Notes: a model not told the origin generated them from the letters alone. Shown: positions 1 to 9,427, counted from the stretch's first letter. The stretch: 64,000 bases of DNA from Aurantiacibacter poecillastricola (GCF_030730945.1 NZ_JAVAMS010000002.1:310001-374000), one strand, 5' to 3'. Translations and numbers: made by a program.

Positions 1-1
1 A

Positions 2-898
2 CCGATCACGCGCGACAACCTTGTGCCGGCGGAGCGGCCGATTACCATCCGGCACCTGCTCACGCACACTTCGGGCCTTGGCTATTCCATCATCCAGCAA
101 GGCCCCATTTCCGCCGCCTACCGGGCCAATGGCGTGGTGCCGGGACAAATCAGCAACCTCGCCATCGCGCAGGAATTCTTCGGCGGCAGGCCCGCATCCA
201 GCCTTGCCGAGTTCGCCGATGCTCTGGCCGAACTGCCGCTCGTCTACCAGCCGGGCACGCGGTGGAGCTATTCGGTCGGTCTCGACCTGCTGGGTCGCGT
301 CATCGAGGTGGTGACCGGACAGGCCTTCGATTCCTTTCTCGAACAGCGCATCTTCGAGCCCTGCGGCATGACCTCCACCGGTTTCCGCGTCCAGCGCGAG
401 GATGTCGGCCGTTTTACCGGCAACTACTTCCTGATGGGTGGTATTCCCTTGCCGGTCGACCTGCCGTCGAGTTCTGTTTACCTGGACGAGCCCGCGTTTC
501 CGTTCGGCGGGGCGGGTCTCGTTTCGACCTCGCGCGACTATGACCGGTTCCTGCAAATGCTGGCGGGCCGGGGCGAGATAGAGGGCACGCGCGTCGCCAG
601 CGAGGCTGCGGTGCGGCTGGCGACATCCAATCTCTTCCCGGAGACACTGGCGTCCGATGGCGCCTTCACATCCAACGGCAGGACGTTCGGTTTCGGCGCG
701 GGCGGCCTTGTCGGACAGGGCGAGACCGAGGGGCTGTTCGGCTGGTTCGGCGCGGCGGGCACGGTCGGCCTCGTGAACCTCGAATGGGGGCTGCGGCACA
801 ATCTGATGACGCAGTACATGCCTGCAGAGGCCTATGGCGTGCAGGCGGATTTCCCGCAGGTCGTGGCACAGGATGCGGCGCGTCTGCTGGAAGCCTGA
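2..898 (+). CDS. Serine beta-lactamase-like hydrolase (5' truncated)
   Basis: This is the C-terminal part of a beta-lactamase-family (class C/esterase-like) serine hydrolase; the frame is open to the left edge, so the start and the catalytic SxxK motif lie outside the window. Visible family marks are the HTSGL segment near the beginning and the WSYS motif, equivalent to the YxN tyrosine region, followed by a helix of the LLGRVIE type. Family members hydrolyse esters or peptide-like substrates, usually in the periplasm; the substrate here cannot be told. The stop codon overlaps the nudC start (TGATG), so the two genes are probably co-transcribed. Confidence 0.85.
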   Translation, partial: PITRDNLVPAERPITIRHLLTHTSGLGYSIIQQGPISAAYRANGVVPGQISNLAIAQEFFGGRPASSLAEFADALAELPLVYQPGTRWSYSVGLDLLGRVIEVVTGQAFDSFLEQRIFEPCGMTSTGFRVQREDVGRFTGNYFLMGGIPLPVDLPSSSVYLDEPAFPFGGAGLVSTSRDYDRFLQMLAGRGEIEGTRVASEAAVRLATSNLFPETLASDGAFTSNGRTFGFGAGGLVGQGETEGLFGWFGAAGTVGLVNLEWGLRHNLMTQYMPAEAYGVQADFPQVVAQDAARLLEA

Positions 899-1782
899 TG
901 AGTGCAGGATTAGCCTTCACCGGCCATGATCTGGACCGTGACGACCACACCCGCGCCGATCCGGAGCGCCTCGCGGCAATGCGCGCGAGGAGCGATGCGA
1001 GGCTCCTTTCGCTCGACGGCGTGATGCCGCAGTTCGACGGCGAGGGCGCGCTCGCCTTCACTGCCCTTCCGGAGGCGAGCGACGATCGCGAACTCGTCTA
1101 TCTCGGCCTGCGAGATGGCGCGCCGCTGTTCGTTGCCGTGCCGGATGAAGGTGATATGCGCCACGCCGTTAGCTTGCGCGAAACGATGATGGCGCTGGCG
1201 CGACTGGATGCAGCGGAGCTCGCGCTGTTCGGCGGCGCACGCAGCGTTGCGGACTGGCATGCGCGGCATCGCTTCTGCGCGCGCTGCGGTAGCTCCACCC
1301 ATATCGCCAAGGGCGGCTGGCAGCGCAATTGCGAAGCCTGCGAGGCGCAGCACTTCCCGCGCGTCGATCCTGTCGCGATCATGCTGGTGGAGCGCGATGG
1401 AGACCTGCTCGTCGGTCGCGGTCGTGGCTGGCCGGAGCGCAGCTATTCCGCGCTCGCCGGCTTCATCGAACCTGGCGAGAGCGTGGAAGAGGCCGTCACG
1501 CGCGAAGTGCTGGAAGAGGTCGGTGTGCGCGTCCACTCCGCCACTTACATCGCCAGCCAGCCCTGGCCTTTCCCCTCGCAACTGATGATCGGCTGTCACG
1601 GCTTTGCGGAGGCGCGCGAGCTCGTGATAGACAGAACCGAGATCGAGGATGCCCGCTGGTTCACCCGCGAAGAAGTCGCGGATGCCATCGCCAACGGCAG
1701 CGCGGCGAAAAGCTTCGTGCCGCCGCCCGCCACCGCGATCGCGAATTACATGCTGCAATGGTGGCTGGAGAAAACCGCATGA
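898..1782 (+). CDS. nudC: NAD(+)/NADH diphosphatase NudC
   Basis: A Nudix hydrolase of 294 residues that cleaves NADH to NMNH and AMP and, in known members, can remove NAD caps from RNA. A four-cysteine zinc ribbon is formed by Cys127, Cys130, Cys145 and Cys148. It is followed by the Nudix box starting at Gly188 (GFIEPGES...REVLEEVGV) and by the SQPWPFPSQLM segment that separates NudC from other Nudix enzymes. The start was chosen at the ATG overlapping the previous stop codon; an upstream extension would run far into that gene. Its own stop overlaps the next start as ATGA, so the three genes look translationally coupled. Confidence 0.95.
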   Translation: MSAGLAFTGHDLDRDDHTRADPERLAAMRARSDARLLSLDGVMPQFDGEGALAFTALPEASDDRELVYLGLRDGAPLFVAVPDEGDMRHAVSLRETMMALARLDAAELALFGGARSVADWHARHRFCARCGSSTHIAKGGWQRNCEACEAQHFPRVDPVAIMLVERDGDLLVGRGRGWPERSYSALAGFIEPGESVEEAVTREVLEEVGVRVHSATYIASQPWPFPSQLMIGCHGFAEARELVIDRTEIEDARWFTREEVADAIANGSAAKSFVPPPATAIANYMLQWWLEKTA

Positions 1783-2471
1783 ACACGTCCAATGGCACTC
1801 CCATGATCGTCGATATATGGTCGGACGTGATGTGTCCGTGGTGCCTCGTCGGCTATCGCAGTTTCATCGAGGGTGCGCGGATGGCGTCGGACGATGTCGA
1901 TGTGACGATCCGCTGGATGCCCTTCGAGCTCAACCCGGACATGCCGCAGGAGGGCCGCTTGCAGTCCGAGCATCTGGCCAAGACCTACAATCGCAGCGAG
2001 GAAGAGGTCGAGGCCATGCGGGCCGAACTGGCGGGCGCGGCGGAACGGGTGGGCTTCCCCATCGAATATCAGGGCGAGGGCGAAGCGCCCCCTGCAATGA
2101 TGTGGAACACCTTCGATTGCCACAAATTGCTCCGATGGGCTCTGGCTGAGTATGGCCCGCCTGAGCAGACGCGTCTGAAGGAGGCCATGTTCGCCGCACA
2201 CTTCCAGCAGCGAGCCAATATGGCGGACCGGGACGTGCTGTTGAACCTGTGCGAGGGAGCCGGGCTAAGCCGCGAGGCCGCCGCTACCGCGCTGGATGAC
2301 GAGGCGCTGGCCATCGCCGTGCGTGCCGAAGAACAACGGGGCCGGGAAGGCGGTATTGCCGCCGTCCCGACCTTCGTCGTCAATCACAAATATGGACTGC
2401 AAGGCGCGCAGGAGCCTGAAAACTTTGCGCGCGCACTGCTGCAGATCGCCAACATGGAAGCGGCGGCCTGA
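1779..2471 (+). CDS. DsbA-family oxidoreductase (FrnE-like)
   Basis: A thioredoxin-fold protein of 230 residues from the DsbA/FrnE family. The CPWC redox motif sits at residues 19-22, right after the first beta strand. The C-terminal GGIAAVPTFVVN segment carries the cis-proline loop that completes the active site. There is no signal peptide, so it should act in the cytoplasm, as expected for FrnE-type disulfide isomerases and unlike periplasmic DsbA. It starts inside the nudC stop codon (ATGA). The physiological substrate is unknown; a 2-hydroxychromene-2-carboxylate isomerase-like role is a less likely alternative. Confidence 0.9.
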   Translation: MNTSNGTPMIVDIWSDVMCPWCLVGYRSFIEGARMASDDVDVTIRWMPFELNPDMPQEGRLQSEHLAKTYNRSEEEVEAMRAELAGAAERVGFPIEYQGEGEAPPAMMWNTFDCHKLLRWALAEYGPPEQTRLKEAMFAAHFQQRANMADRDVLLNLCEGAGLSREAAATALDDEALAIAVRAEEQRGREGGIAAVPTFVVNHKYGLQGAQEPENFARALLQIANMEAAA

Positions 2472-2482
2472 ATGTCCGCAAT

Positions 2483-2731
2483 CTAAGAGTCGTTACGCTC
2501 GTTCTGGATTGCGGCGCGAGTCTTCGGGCCCTTCTTGGCATCTTCGGAAGGATTGTCGCTGCCGACTTCCGGCTCTCGATTGTCGGGATCGGTGGCCCGG
2601 TTGATCTCGTCGCGCGTACCAACGCGGGTATTCACTTCCCCACCGGAACGGCTGCCTTGCGAGGGCGTGGCGCCTTCCTGCATCTTGTCGATCAGTTCGT
2701 TGTCGGGGTGACGGCTCTGGCGTTCTGGCAT
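2483..2731 (-). CDS. Small hydrophilic protein of unknown function
   Basis: An 82-residue, highly charged, low-complexity protein rich in Arg, Asp, Glu, Asn and Gly, without signal peptide or membrane segment; it is probably intrinsically disordered. A good ribosome binding site (AAGGAGA) lies six bases before the ATG, which is the main reason for calling it real. It converges on the DsbA-like gene with an 11-base gap. I do not recognise a family; small disordered proteins of this kind are common in sphingomonads and are sometimes stress induced, but nothing here proves that. Confidence 0.7.
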   Translation of the reverse strand: MPERQSRHPDNELIDKMQEGATPSQGSRSGGEVNTRVGTRDEINRATDPDNREPEVGSDNPSEDAKKGPKTRAAIQNERNDS

Positions 2732-2796
2732 GAATTATCTCCTTTTCCGACCAACGGGAGGGAGGGCCTTCAAGTTCCGAGAACAACCGCCCGAGA

Positions 2797-3030
2797 TCAA
2801 ACGTCTTCCAGCGCTCTCCTGAGTGAATCGCCCAAGGTCGAACTCCGTACCGGGATGCGCGGGCTCTCGATCAGATAATCGCCGCTATCCGTGCCTTGTC
2901 CGGACGTTCCGTCCTGTTCGATCGAAGGCCGAACCGCGGTGTAGAGCCGGGCGAGGAGGATCCTGCGATGCTGCGCTGCGAATGTATCGGCTTGATCTGA
3001 CAAGACTTGCGACTCCTTGTTTTCTTTCAA
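2797..3030 (-). CDS. Possible small protein, TTG start
   Basis: A 77-residue frame that can only start at a TTG. An AAAGG element lies five bases upstream of the TTG, which supports translation. The product begins with a charged helix-prone segment and ends with another short helix (SLRRALEDV), with a Gly/Ser-rich linker between. No family is recognised. It lies 65 bases upstream of, and in the same direction as, the preceding small hydrophilic protein gene. The unusual start codon and short length keep confidence low. Confidence 0.4.
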   Translation of the reverse strand: MKENKESQVLSDQADTFAAQHRRILLARLYTAVRPSIEQDGTSGQGTDSGDYLIESPRIPVRSSTLGDSLRRALEDV

Positions 3031-3076
3031 CGATACCTTTCGATATTGCGCCGGGACAATGGGGTGTGGACAAATA

Positions 3077-3466
3077 CTAGATCAGTCCCAGCCTCTGCAG
3101 CTTCCCTGCCAAGCGGCCGGGAATAAGATCGCCCACTTCCTCGCCGTCCTCCAGATCGCGTGGCGGCTCGCCCTTCAGGTAACGCCAGCCCTGGTGTGCG
3201 CGCTTGGGTCGGGGGAGGACGCGCACGAGCTTCGGTTCGATCGCGATCCACCAGCGGCCATTGTCCTGCTGCTCATATCCCAGGATAGTGGAACGGGCGA
3301 CGATATTGTGCTCGTGGATCCAGTATAGCGAGCCGCCGATCGTCTCTTCCCAGCGCGTTGGCCGATAGCGGGTGTTGACGTTGAAGTGCGGACGATTGGC
3401 GTACCATTCCTCGATATCGGCATAGCTCTTCGCGCCAAAAGCGATCTTGGTGAGATTGAGCGGCAT
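3077..3466 (-). CDS. DUF1489 family protein
   Basis: A 129-residue protein beginning MPLNLTKIAFGA, the characteristic N-terminus of the alphaproteobacterial DUF1489 family, which also ends near a conserved Leu/Gly-rich tail. The frame stays open upstream, but the ATG of that conserved N-terminus was taken as the start. The interior contains the family-like TRYRPTRWEE and GYEQQDNGRWW segments. No catalytic residues or signal peptide are evident, and the function is unknown. It is divergent from the cyclase gene, leaving 127 bases for two promoters. Confidence 0.85.
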   Translation of the reverse strand: MPLNLTKIAFGAKSYADIEEWYANRPHFNVNTRYRPTRWEETIGGSLYWIHEHNIVARSTILGYEQQDNGRWWIAIEPKLVRVLPRPKRAHQGWRYLKGEPPRDLEDGEEVGDLIPGRLAGKLQRLGLI

Positions 3467-3593
3467 CCATTGCAAGATAGGGTCGCGTAAAGCACGCTCA
3501 AGTGGCGCGGTGGTACCGCTGCCAGTGCGCGGGAGACTTGCCAAGGCGTTCGCCCCGTCGCACTCTGCCTTCAATGGGAGAGGGAGACTTGAG

Positions 3594-4520
3594 ATGCGCA
3601 AGATGATGGGAATGGCCGCGGCAATCGCGCTTGTCGGCGGAACCGTACAGGCCAGGGACAACCACGAAGCGGCGGCGGGCGAGCCGCTCTATACCGATCC
3701 CGACGCAGGCGCTCTCACCGGCCTCACCACGCAAATGGTGCGCGATGCCGCCGATCTCGTCACGCAGGGCAAGGTCTACCGGCTGGGCGTGGTGAGCGGA
3801 CCGGAAACCCCGGTCTGGGGCGAGCGCACCTATGCGATGCGGGTTGTCGACCTCGGCGTAAACGGGCCGAACAGGGTTACGGGCCATGACGACCGGGTGG
3901 AAACCCACCTCGGCATCGGCACGCAGATCGACGGGCTCGGCCATATCGGCATCGACGGCGTGCACTATAACGGCGTTCCCGCTGGCGAGATCATGCGCGA
4001 GGATGGGCTGGTGCGCTACGGCGCGGAGAACATTCCTGCCATCGCCACCCGCGGCGTGCTGATCGACATGGCCGCCTATCGCGGCGTGGAAGTGAACGAG
4101 CCGCTCGACGCATTTTCCGCCGCCGACGTGCAAGCCGCTGCCGCAGCGCAAGGCGTGGAGGTACGCGCGGGCGATGTCGTGGTGTTCCACACCGGCTGGC
4201 AGTCGCGGCTGGACGAACCGGAAGTCTTCATCACCCAGGCGCCCGGCATCGATGCCAGCGCCGCTGCCTGGCTTGCGGAGCAGGGCGTGGTCGCCGTTGG
4301 CTCCGACACGGCGGGCCTCGAAACCAACGCTCCCTCCGCGGATGGCAGCGTACTGCCCGTCCATGCCATGCTGATCGCCGAACACGGCATCTACATCCTC
4401 GAGACGATCAATACGAGCGAACTGGCTGCGGACGAAGTGAACGAATTCCTTTTCGTCCTGGGTGCCGCGAGACTGAAGGGCAGCGTGCAGGCGATCGTGA
4501 ACCCGGTGGCCATTCGCTAG
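3594..4520 (+). CDS. Secreted cyclase family protein (kynurenine formamidase-like fold)
   Basis: A 308-residue metal-dependent hydrolase of the cyclase/KynB/isatin hydrolase superfamily with an N-terminal signal peptide (MRKMMGMAAAIALVGGTVQA). The metal-binding motif appears as HLGIGTQIDGLGHIG, where the usual second His of HxGTHxD is replaced by Gln, as in one subgroup of the family. AGDVVVFHTGW is the conserved strand before a second active-site region. Members open amide or lactam bonds or close rings in small molecules; the substrate is not predictable. The start was placed at the ATG before the signal peptide rather than at the longer open frame. Confidence 0.88.
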   Translation: MRKMMGMAAAIALVGGTVQARDNHEAAAGEPLYTDPDAGALTGLTTQMVRDAADLVTQGKVYRLGVVSGPETPVWGERTYAMRVVDLGVNGPNRVTGHDDRVETHLGIGTQIDGLGHIGIDGVHYNGVPAGEIMREDGLVRYGAENIPAIATRGVLIDMAAYRGVEVNEPLDAFSAADVQAAAAAQGVEVRAGDVVVFHTGWQSRLDEPEVFITQAPGIDASAAAWLAEQGVVAVGSDTAGLETNAPSADGSVLPVHAMLIAEHGIYILETINTSELAADEVNEFLFVLGAARLKGSVQAIVNPVAIR

Positions 4521-4694
4521 GAGGATGTAGCGCCGCTGGAATTCGCGATGGGTCGGTGCGGCCCTGCTTGTGACACGACGAGGGCACGGGGTCACAAACC
4601 CTTAACCATTGTGTCTCCGTTCTGTCAGTCAAACATCACGATCGAAAACTATCGTCCCTCCCCAGTCGATACCAAGACTCGAGGGGAATTCTTC

Positions 4695-7181
4695 ATGGAC
4701 AAGCAGATTACGACGTCGATGCAGTGCGAAGTCGGCGTAGCATCCTATAGCGACGGAGACGTCGACACCAACCGCAGCGATAATCCCTCCCTCATTTCCC
4801 TGATCGAGAAGCGCGTCTCCCGGCGCGCCACTATCCTGGGCGGGGGCAAGGCGGCAGGCGCCGCGGTGTTCGGGAGCACGATGCTGGCCGCGTGCGGCAG
4901 CGACGACAGTCCGGTCGCGGCGATTTCGGACGCCAGCGATGACGGTTCGATCGTCGCCTCGGCGGGAAGCATGATCACGCTGGCACCGCTCGATGGAGCG
5001 GTCGCGCAGACCGCCGGCCAGCCGGTCGAGTTCCTGACGGCAGAATATGCGCCCGCAAGCTTCATCGCTCCTGCCGTAGCCGAGGAAACTGAATTCCGCT
5101 TCAGTGTTCGCGAGAACGGTGCCCGCAGGGAGCGCCGGGTGAAGGTGCAACCTGCGCGCCTCAACTTCGAGGTGGTGGAGAAGAATTTCACCGATGTCGT
5201 CACCGTGCCGCGCGGTTATTCGGTAAAGGTTCTTACCGCGCTTGGCGATCCCATCCTGGTCGGCGTACCCGCCTTCAGGAATGACGGGACCGACACCAAC
5301 TTTGCAGGCCGCATCGGCGATCATGGCGATGCGCTGTATTATTTCGGGTTGAACGAGCAGGGCCAGCGCGACGACAATTCGTCCGCGCGCGGGATCCTCG
5401 CGCAGAACCACGAGAACCTGAACGTACAGTATCTCCACCCCGCCGGCCCTACGACCACGGGAGGGACCCGTCCCGAAGACGAAGCGATCAAGGAGATCGA
5501 GGCGCATGGCGTGTCCTTCACGGAAATCCGCGACGAGGGCATGGCCAGCAATTCCGGCGAAGGTCGGGGCCGCCGGATGCGTGACTGGCAATACGTGCAG
5601 GGCGGCAGCTTGAACCGGCGGATCACGCCCAACACGCCGACCGAGATCTACGGCCCTGTCCGTGGCTCGGACCTCGTGAAGACGAAGTACTCGCCAGCGG
5701 GTACGGACGGTCGCGGTACGATCAACAATTGCGCCAACGGCGCGACCAGCTGGGGCACGCTGCTGACCTGCGAGGAAAACTGGGCGGGATATTTCCTGCG
5801 CGCAGGCGACGAACAGTTCCGTACCGCGAAGGAACTGCGGGGCCTCCTGCGGTACGGCGTGAGAGGCAATCCCGGCAATTACGGCTGGGCGACCGTCCAG
5901 GCCACGACGTTGCCGCAGGACCTGTTTTCCAAGTGGGACGCTCGCGCCACCAGTGATGCTGCCGATGGCGCGACGAGCGATTACCGCAACGAGCCGAACC
6001 AGTATGGATGGGTGGTCGAAATCGATCCCTACGATCCCAATTCCAAACCGCGCAAGCGCACGGCGCTGGGCCGCATGGGACATGAGGGCGCGTGGCTCGG
6101 CAAGGTGACGGCTGGCCGCCGCCTCGCCGTCTACATGGGCGATGATTCGCGTAACGAGTATTTCTACAAATACGTCTCCGATACGCCCTGGTCAGAGGAG
6201 GATGGCCGTGCGGGCAACCGCCTCGCCATCGGCGACAAGTATCTCGAAAATGGCACGCTGTATGTCGCCAGGTTCGACGAGGACGGCACCGGGCGCTGGT
6301 TGCCACTGGTGTTCGGCCAGGTTCCCGACCTGCCGGATTACGCGTTCGCCGATCAGGCCGACGTGCTCGTGCACACCCGCCTGGCCGCCGACGCCGTGGG
6401 CGCGACAACCATGGACCGGCCGGAGTGGACGGCCAGCAATCCGGTGACGGGCGAGATCTACCTGACGCTCACTAACAACCGCTCTTCCAGCCGTCCGATC
6501 GAGGAGGTGAACGCGGCCAATCCGCGCTTCTACAACGATCCGCCTTCCAGCACCTATGGCAATCCCAATGGCCACATCATCCGGATACGCGAGAATGGCG
6601 ACGATCCCGCCGCCATGTCCTTCACCTGGGACATCTACCTGTTCGGTGCCGATGCCGCGGACCGTGAACAGCGGGGCGTGGATCGCAACATCTCGCGGCT
6701 GTCGCGGGACAACGACTTCTCCTCGCCGGACGGGCTGTGGTTCTCGCGTTCGCAGAACGTTGCCGGCCAGGTCACTCCGCTGGCCTGGATCCAGACCGAC
6801 GATGGCTCGATGGACGACCGCGGAAACGACATGATGCTTGCCGCCCTGCCTGGCCAGGTCGGCGATGGCGAGACCATCACCGTCATGGGCATGGACGCCG
6901 ACGGCAAGACCTCGATGCAGCAGACCGTGGTCGGCGCGCGCCCGACCCTCGCCACGCTGCGGCGCTTCCTTGTCGGACCGAATGAGTGCGAGATCACCGG
7001 GGTGGACAGCACGCCCGATGGCCGCACGCTGTTCGTCGGTATCCAGCATCCGGGCGAAGATGGTGACCCATCGGCGCCTTCGAGCAACTGGCCGCAGAGC
7101 GAGAATGGCGACTTTTCCGGTCGTCCGCGTTCCGGCGTGGTTGCGATCACGCGCGACAATGGCGGGATCGTGGGGCTCTAG
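4695..7181 (+). CDS. phoX: PhoX-family alkaline phosphatase (DUF839)
   Basis: An 829-residue protein of the PhoX/DUF839 type, a Ca/Fe-dependent phosphatase family that releases phosphate from organic esters in the periplasm. The N-terminus carries SRRATILG followed by a hydrophobic stretch and LAAC, that is, a twin-arginine motif plus a possible lipobox. Family segments seen include GRIGDHGDALYYFG, the NHEN region, NNCANGATSWGTLLTCEENWAGYF, and DGLWFS near the C-terminus. The start chosen gives an N-terminal extension of about 40 residues before the Arg pair. A strong hairpin terminator follows. No Pho box could be identified in the 174 bases upstream. Confidence 0.88.
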   Translation: MDKQITTSMQCEVGVASYSDGDVDTNRSDNPSLISLIEKRVSRRATILGGGKAAGAAVFGSTMLAACGSDDSPVAAISDASDDGSIVASAGSMITLAPLDGAVAQTAGQPVEFLTAEYAPASFIAPAVAEETEFRFSVRENGARRERRVKVQPARLNFEVVEKNFTDVVTVPRGYSVKVLTALGDPILVGVPAFRNDGTDTNFAGRIGDHGDALYYFGLNEQGQRDDNSSARGILAQNHENLNVQYLHPAGPTTTGGTRPEDEAIKEIEAHGVSFTEIRDEGMASNSGEGRGRRMRDWQYVQGGSLNRRITPNTPTEIYGPVRGSDLVKTKYSPAGTDGRGTINNCANGATSWGTLLTCEENWAGYFLRAGDEQFRTAKELRGLLRYGVRGNPGNYGWATVQATTLPQDLFSKWDARATSDAADGATSDYRNEPNQYGWVVEIDPYDPNSKPRKRTALGRMGHEGAWLGKVTAGRRLAVYMGDDSRNEYFYKYVSDTPWSEEDGRAGNRLAIGDKYLENGTLYVARFDEDGTGRWLPLVFGQVPDLPDYAFADQADVLVHTRLAADAVGATTMDRPEWTASNPVTGEIYLTLTNNRSSSRPIEEVNAANPRFYNDPPSSTYGNPNGHIIRIRENGDDPAAMSFTWDIYLFGADAADREQRGVDRNISRLSRDNDFSSPDGLWFSRSQNVAGQVTPLAWIQTDDGSMDDRGNDMMLAALPGQVGDGETITVMGMDADGKTSMQQTVVGARPTLATLRRFLVGPNECEITGVDSTPDGRTLFVGIQHPGEDGDPSAPSSNWPQSENGDFSGRPRSGVVAITRDNGGIVGL

Positions 7182-7205
7182 GCTCTTGGCGAAACCTTAA
7201 AGCTC

Positions 7206-7233
7206 GGGGGGCGGCGCGGGCCGTCCCCCCTTT
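7206..7233 (+). terminator. Rho-independent terminator of phoX
   Basis: A G6-rich arm (7206-7215) pairs with a C6-rich arm (7219-7230) with one bulge, directly followed by TTT. It sits 25 bases after the phoX stop and before the convergent mgtE gene. Confidence 0.65.
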
Positions 7234-7419
7234 GCCATCAGGAGATCGTGTGCCGCGGAAAACCGCGCGGCACGCCTTGCCTACAACAGGCAGGGCCGTG
7301 AACAGCCGCGCCATGCAGGCACCTGTCCCGAACCGTCGCATTCTCGCCATCGTCAGCCTCGTTCAGGGGCCGGGCGTTTTCCCTTCAGGACCGTGTTCCA
7401 TGTGTTCCAGGTTCGCCGA

Positions 7420-8838
7420 TCACATGCTCACAAGCCCGCTCGCCACGGCAAGGCCGAGGAAGGCGAAGAAGCCCATCGAATCGGTAATCATCGTCACGAA
7501 CACGCTGGAAGCGACGGCCGGATCCTGGTCCAGCCGGTCGAAGACGACAGGCACCAGTACGCCCGCCATGCCCGAGATGATGATGTTGACGATCATGGCG
7601 GCCGCGATCACCCCGCCCAGCTGCGGCGTGTAGATCAGGCCCACCGCTATGCCGATCAGCACCGCGATGGTGGCACCGTTCATCAGCGCCACGCGCAGCT
7701 CTCGCCACAATATACGCCGCGTGTTCGACTTGGTGAGCTGGTTCATGGCGATGGCGCGCACGGTCACGGCCATGGTCTGCGTGCCCGCATTGCCGCCGAT
7801 GCTGGCGACGATGGGCATGAGCACGGCGAGGGCTACCAGCTGCTCGATCGCGGCACCGAAATAGGCGATGATGGCGCTCGCCACCACGGCGGTGCCGAGA
7901 TTGGCGATCAGCCAGCGCACGCGGGCGGAATAGGCATCGCGCAGCGGCTCGTTGATGTCGCCTTCACCCGCACCGCTCATCAGGAGGGCGTCTTCACCCG
8001 CTTCCTCGGAAATGATGTGCACGATGTCGTCCACCGTCAGCTGGCCGACGAGGCGCCCGCTCTCGTCCACCACGGCGGCGGAGATCAGCGCATATTTCTG
8101 GAAACGAAGCGCCACCTCTTCCTGGTCCATGTCGACAGGGATCAGCGTCTGGTCGCGCTTCATCACATCGGTCAGCTGGACGGAGCGCGGCGTGCGCAGG
8201 ATCCAGGAAAGCTGGCAGGTGCCAAGCGGGTGGAAGCGGTGATCCACCACGAACACTTCCCAGAACTCGGTCGTCAGGTCGTCGCTGCTGCGCAAATAGT
8301 CGATGAGGTCACCCACCGTCATGGAATCGGGCACCGCGATCAGCTCGCGCTGCATCAGGCGGCCGGCGGATTCCTCCGGATAGGCGAGGGCCGTCTCGAT
8401 AACCGCGCGGTCGGCCGCTTCCACCTCGGCAAGGATCGCGCGCTGGTCGCCTTCGCTCAGGTCCTCGATGAGCTGGACGGCATCGTCGGTATCGAGTTGG
8501 CCGACGATCTCCGCCACCGCCTCGGGCGGGAGGGATTCGACCATGTCCTCGCGCACATAGTCGTTCAGTTCGGCGACCACGTCGCCGCTCATCAGGTCGG
8601 TTATGGCGGCGGCAAGATCGTGGCGTTCGCGCCGTTCGAGCAGTTCGAACAGGTCGGCGATGTCGGCGGGGTGGAGCGGTTCCACCAGCTCGTAGACGCT
8701 GTCCTCGATCTCGTCATACAGCGCATCGCGCACCTGGTTGACGAATTCGGGCCGCAGCCGGTTCTCCTCGTCGAACTGCTCGCCTTCGCCCTGGACGGGC
8801 GCCTCTTCGTCGCGTTCGTGGAGATCGGTTTCGGCCAT
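7420..8838 (-). CDS. mgtE: Magnesium transporter MgtE
   Basis: A 472-residue MgtE-type Mg2+ channel. In order it shows an acidic N-terminal superhelical domain (about residues 20-150, with VNQVRDALYDEIEDSVYELV and repeated LPPEAVAEI-type helices), a CBS pair (about 150-285) and five transmembrane helices at the C-terminus (IAYFGAAIEQLVALAVLMP; NAGTQTMAVTVRA). The cytoplasmic domains of the family close the pore when Mg2+ is abundant. The start is the ATG preceded by GGGAAAG; the frame is open further upstream but without family similarity. It is divergent from the cyclophilin gene. Confidence 0.95.
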   Translation of the reverse strand: MAETDLHERDEEAPVQGEGEQFDEENRLRPEFVNQVRDALYDEIEDSVYELVEPLHPADIADLFELLERRERHDLAAAITDLMSGDVVAELNDYVREDMVESLPPEAVAEIVGQLDTDDAVQLIEDLSEGDQRAILAEVEAADRAVIETALAYPEESAGRLMQRELIAVPDSMTVGDLIDYLRSSDDLTTEFWEVFVVDHRFHPLGTCQLSWILRTPRSVQLTDVMKRDQTLIPVDMDQEEVALRFQKYALISAAVVDESGRLVGQLTVDDIVHIISEEAGEDALLMSGAGEGDINEPLRDAYSARVRWLIANLGTAVVASAIIAYFGAAIEQLVALAVLMPIVASIGGNAGTQTMAVTVRAIAMNQLTKSNTRRILWRELRVALMNGATIAVLIGIAVGLIYTPQLGGVIAAAMIVNIIISGMAGVLVPVVFDRLDQDPAVASSVFVTMITDSMGFFAFLGLAVASGLVSM

Positions 8839-8956
8839 GGCTTTCCCGCGTCTATGCACTGTGGCCGCAAAAGCAAGGCGGCTCATGCGCCGGTGCTGGT
8901 GACTTTGCCGCGGCGATCCTCTACCTCGCCCGCAACCCATTCAAAGGAGATACCCG

Positions 8957-9421
8957 ATGGCAGACCAGAAACTGACTTTCACCCTCGACACTGGCGAGGG
9001 CAACACCGGCGATGTCGTGATCAAGCTGCGTGATGATGTTGCGCCCAACCACGTTGCCCGCATCACCGAGCTGGCGAAGGAAGGCTTCTACGATGGCGTG
9101 GTGTTTCACCGCGTGATCCCCGGCTTCATGGCGCAGGGCGGCGACCCGACCGGCACCGGGATGAGCGGCTCCGACAAGCCCAATCTCAGCCAGGAATTCA
9201 GCAACGTTCCGCATGTGCGCGGCGTGTGCTCGATGGCCCGCACGCAGGACCCGAACAGCGCGAACTCGCAGTTCTTCATCGTGTTCGACGATGCCCGCTT
9301 CCTCGACAACCAGTACACCGTCTGGGGCGAGGTCGAGAGCGGCATGGAGCATGTCGACGCGCTGCCCACCGGCGAACCGCCCGCCAATCCGGGCAAGATC
9401 GTCAAGGCTACCGTCGCCTGA
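8957..9421 (+). CDS. Peptidyl-prolyl cis-trans isomerase, cyclophilin type
   Basis: A 154-residue single-domain cyclophilin that catalyses proline isomerisation. Active-site signatures are FHRVIPGFMAQGGDPTGTG (catalytic Arg, Phe and Gln) and NSANSQFFIVF, with FLDNQYTVWGEV near the end. There is no signal peptide, so it is cytoplasmic, resembling PpiB. AAAGGAGA precedes the ATG by seven bases. A bidirectional-looking terminator follows directly, so it appears to be a single-gene unit. Confidence 0.95.
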   Translation: MADQKLTFTLDTGEGNTGDVVIKLRDDVAPNHVARITELAKEGFYDGVVFHRVIPGFMAQGGDPTGTGMSGSDKPNLSQEFSNVPHVRGVCSMARTQDPNSANSQFFIVFDDARFLDNQYTVWGEVESGMEHVDALPTGEPPANPGKIVKATVA

Positions 9422-9427
9422 TTGTTC

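Noticed and set aside
7393..9033. Long open frame on the plus strand opposite mgtE
   Set aside because: It is His- and Gln-rich without family features and is the mirror of the GC-rich mgtE gene.
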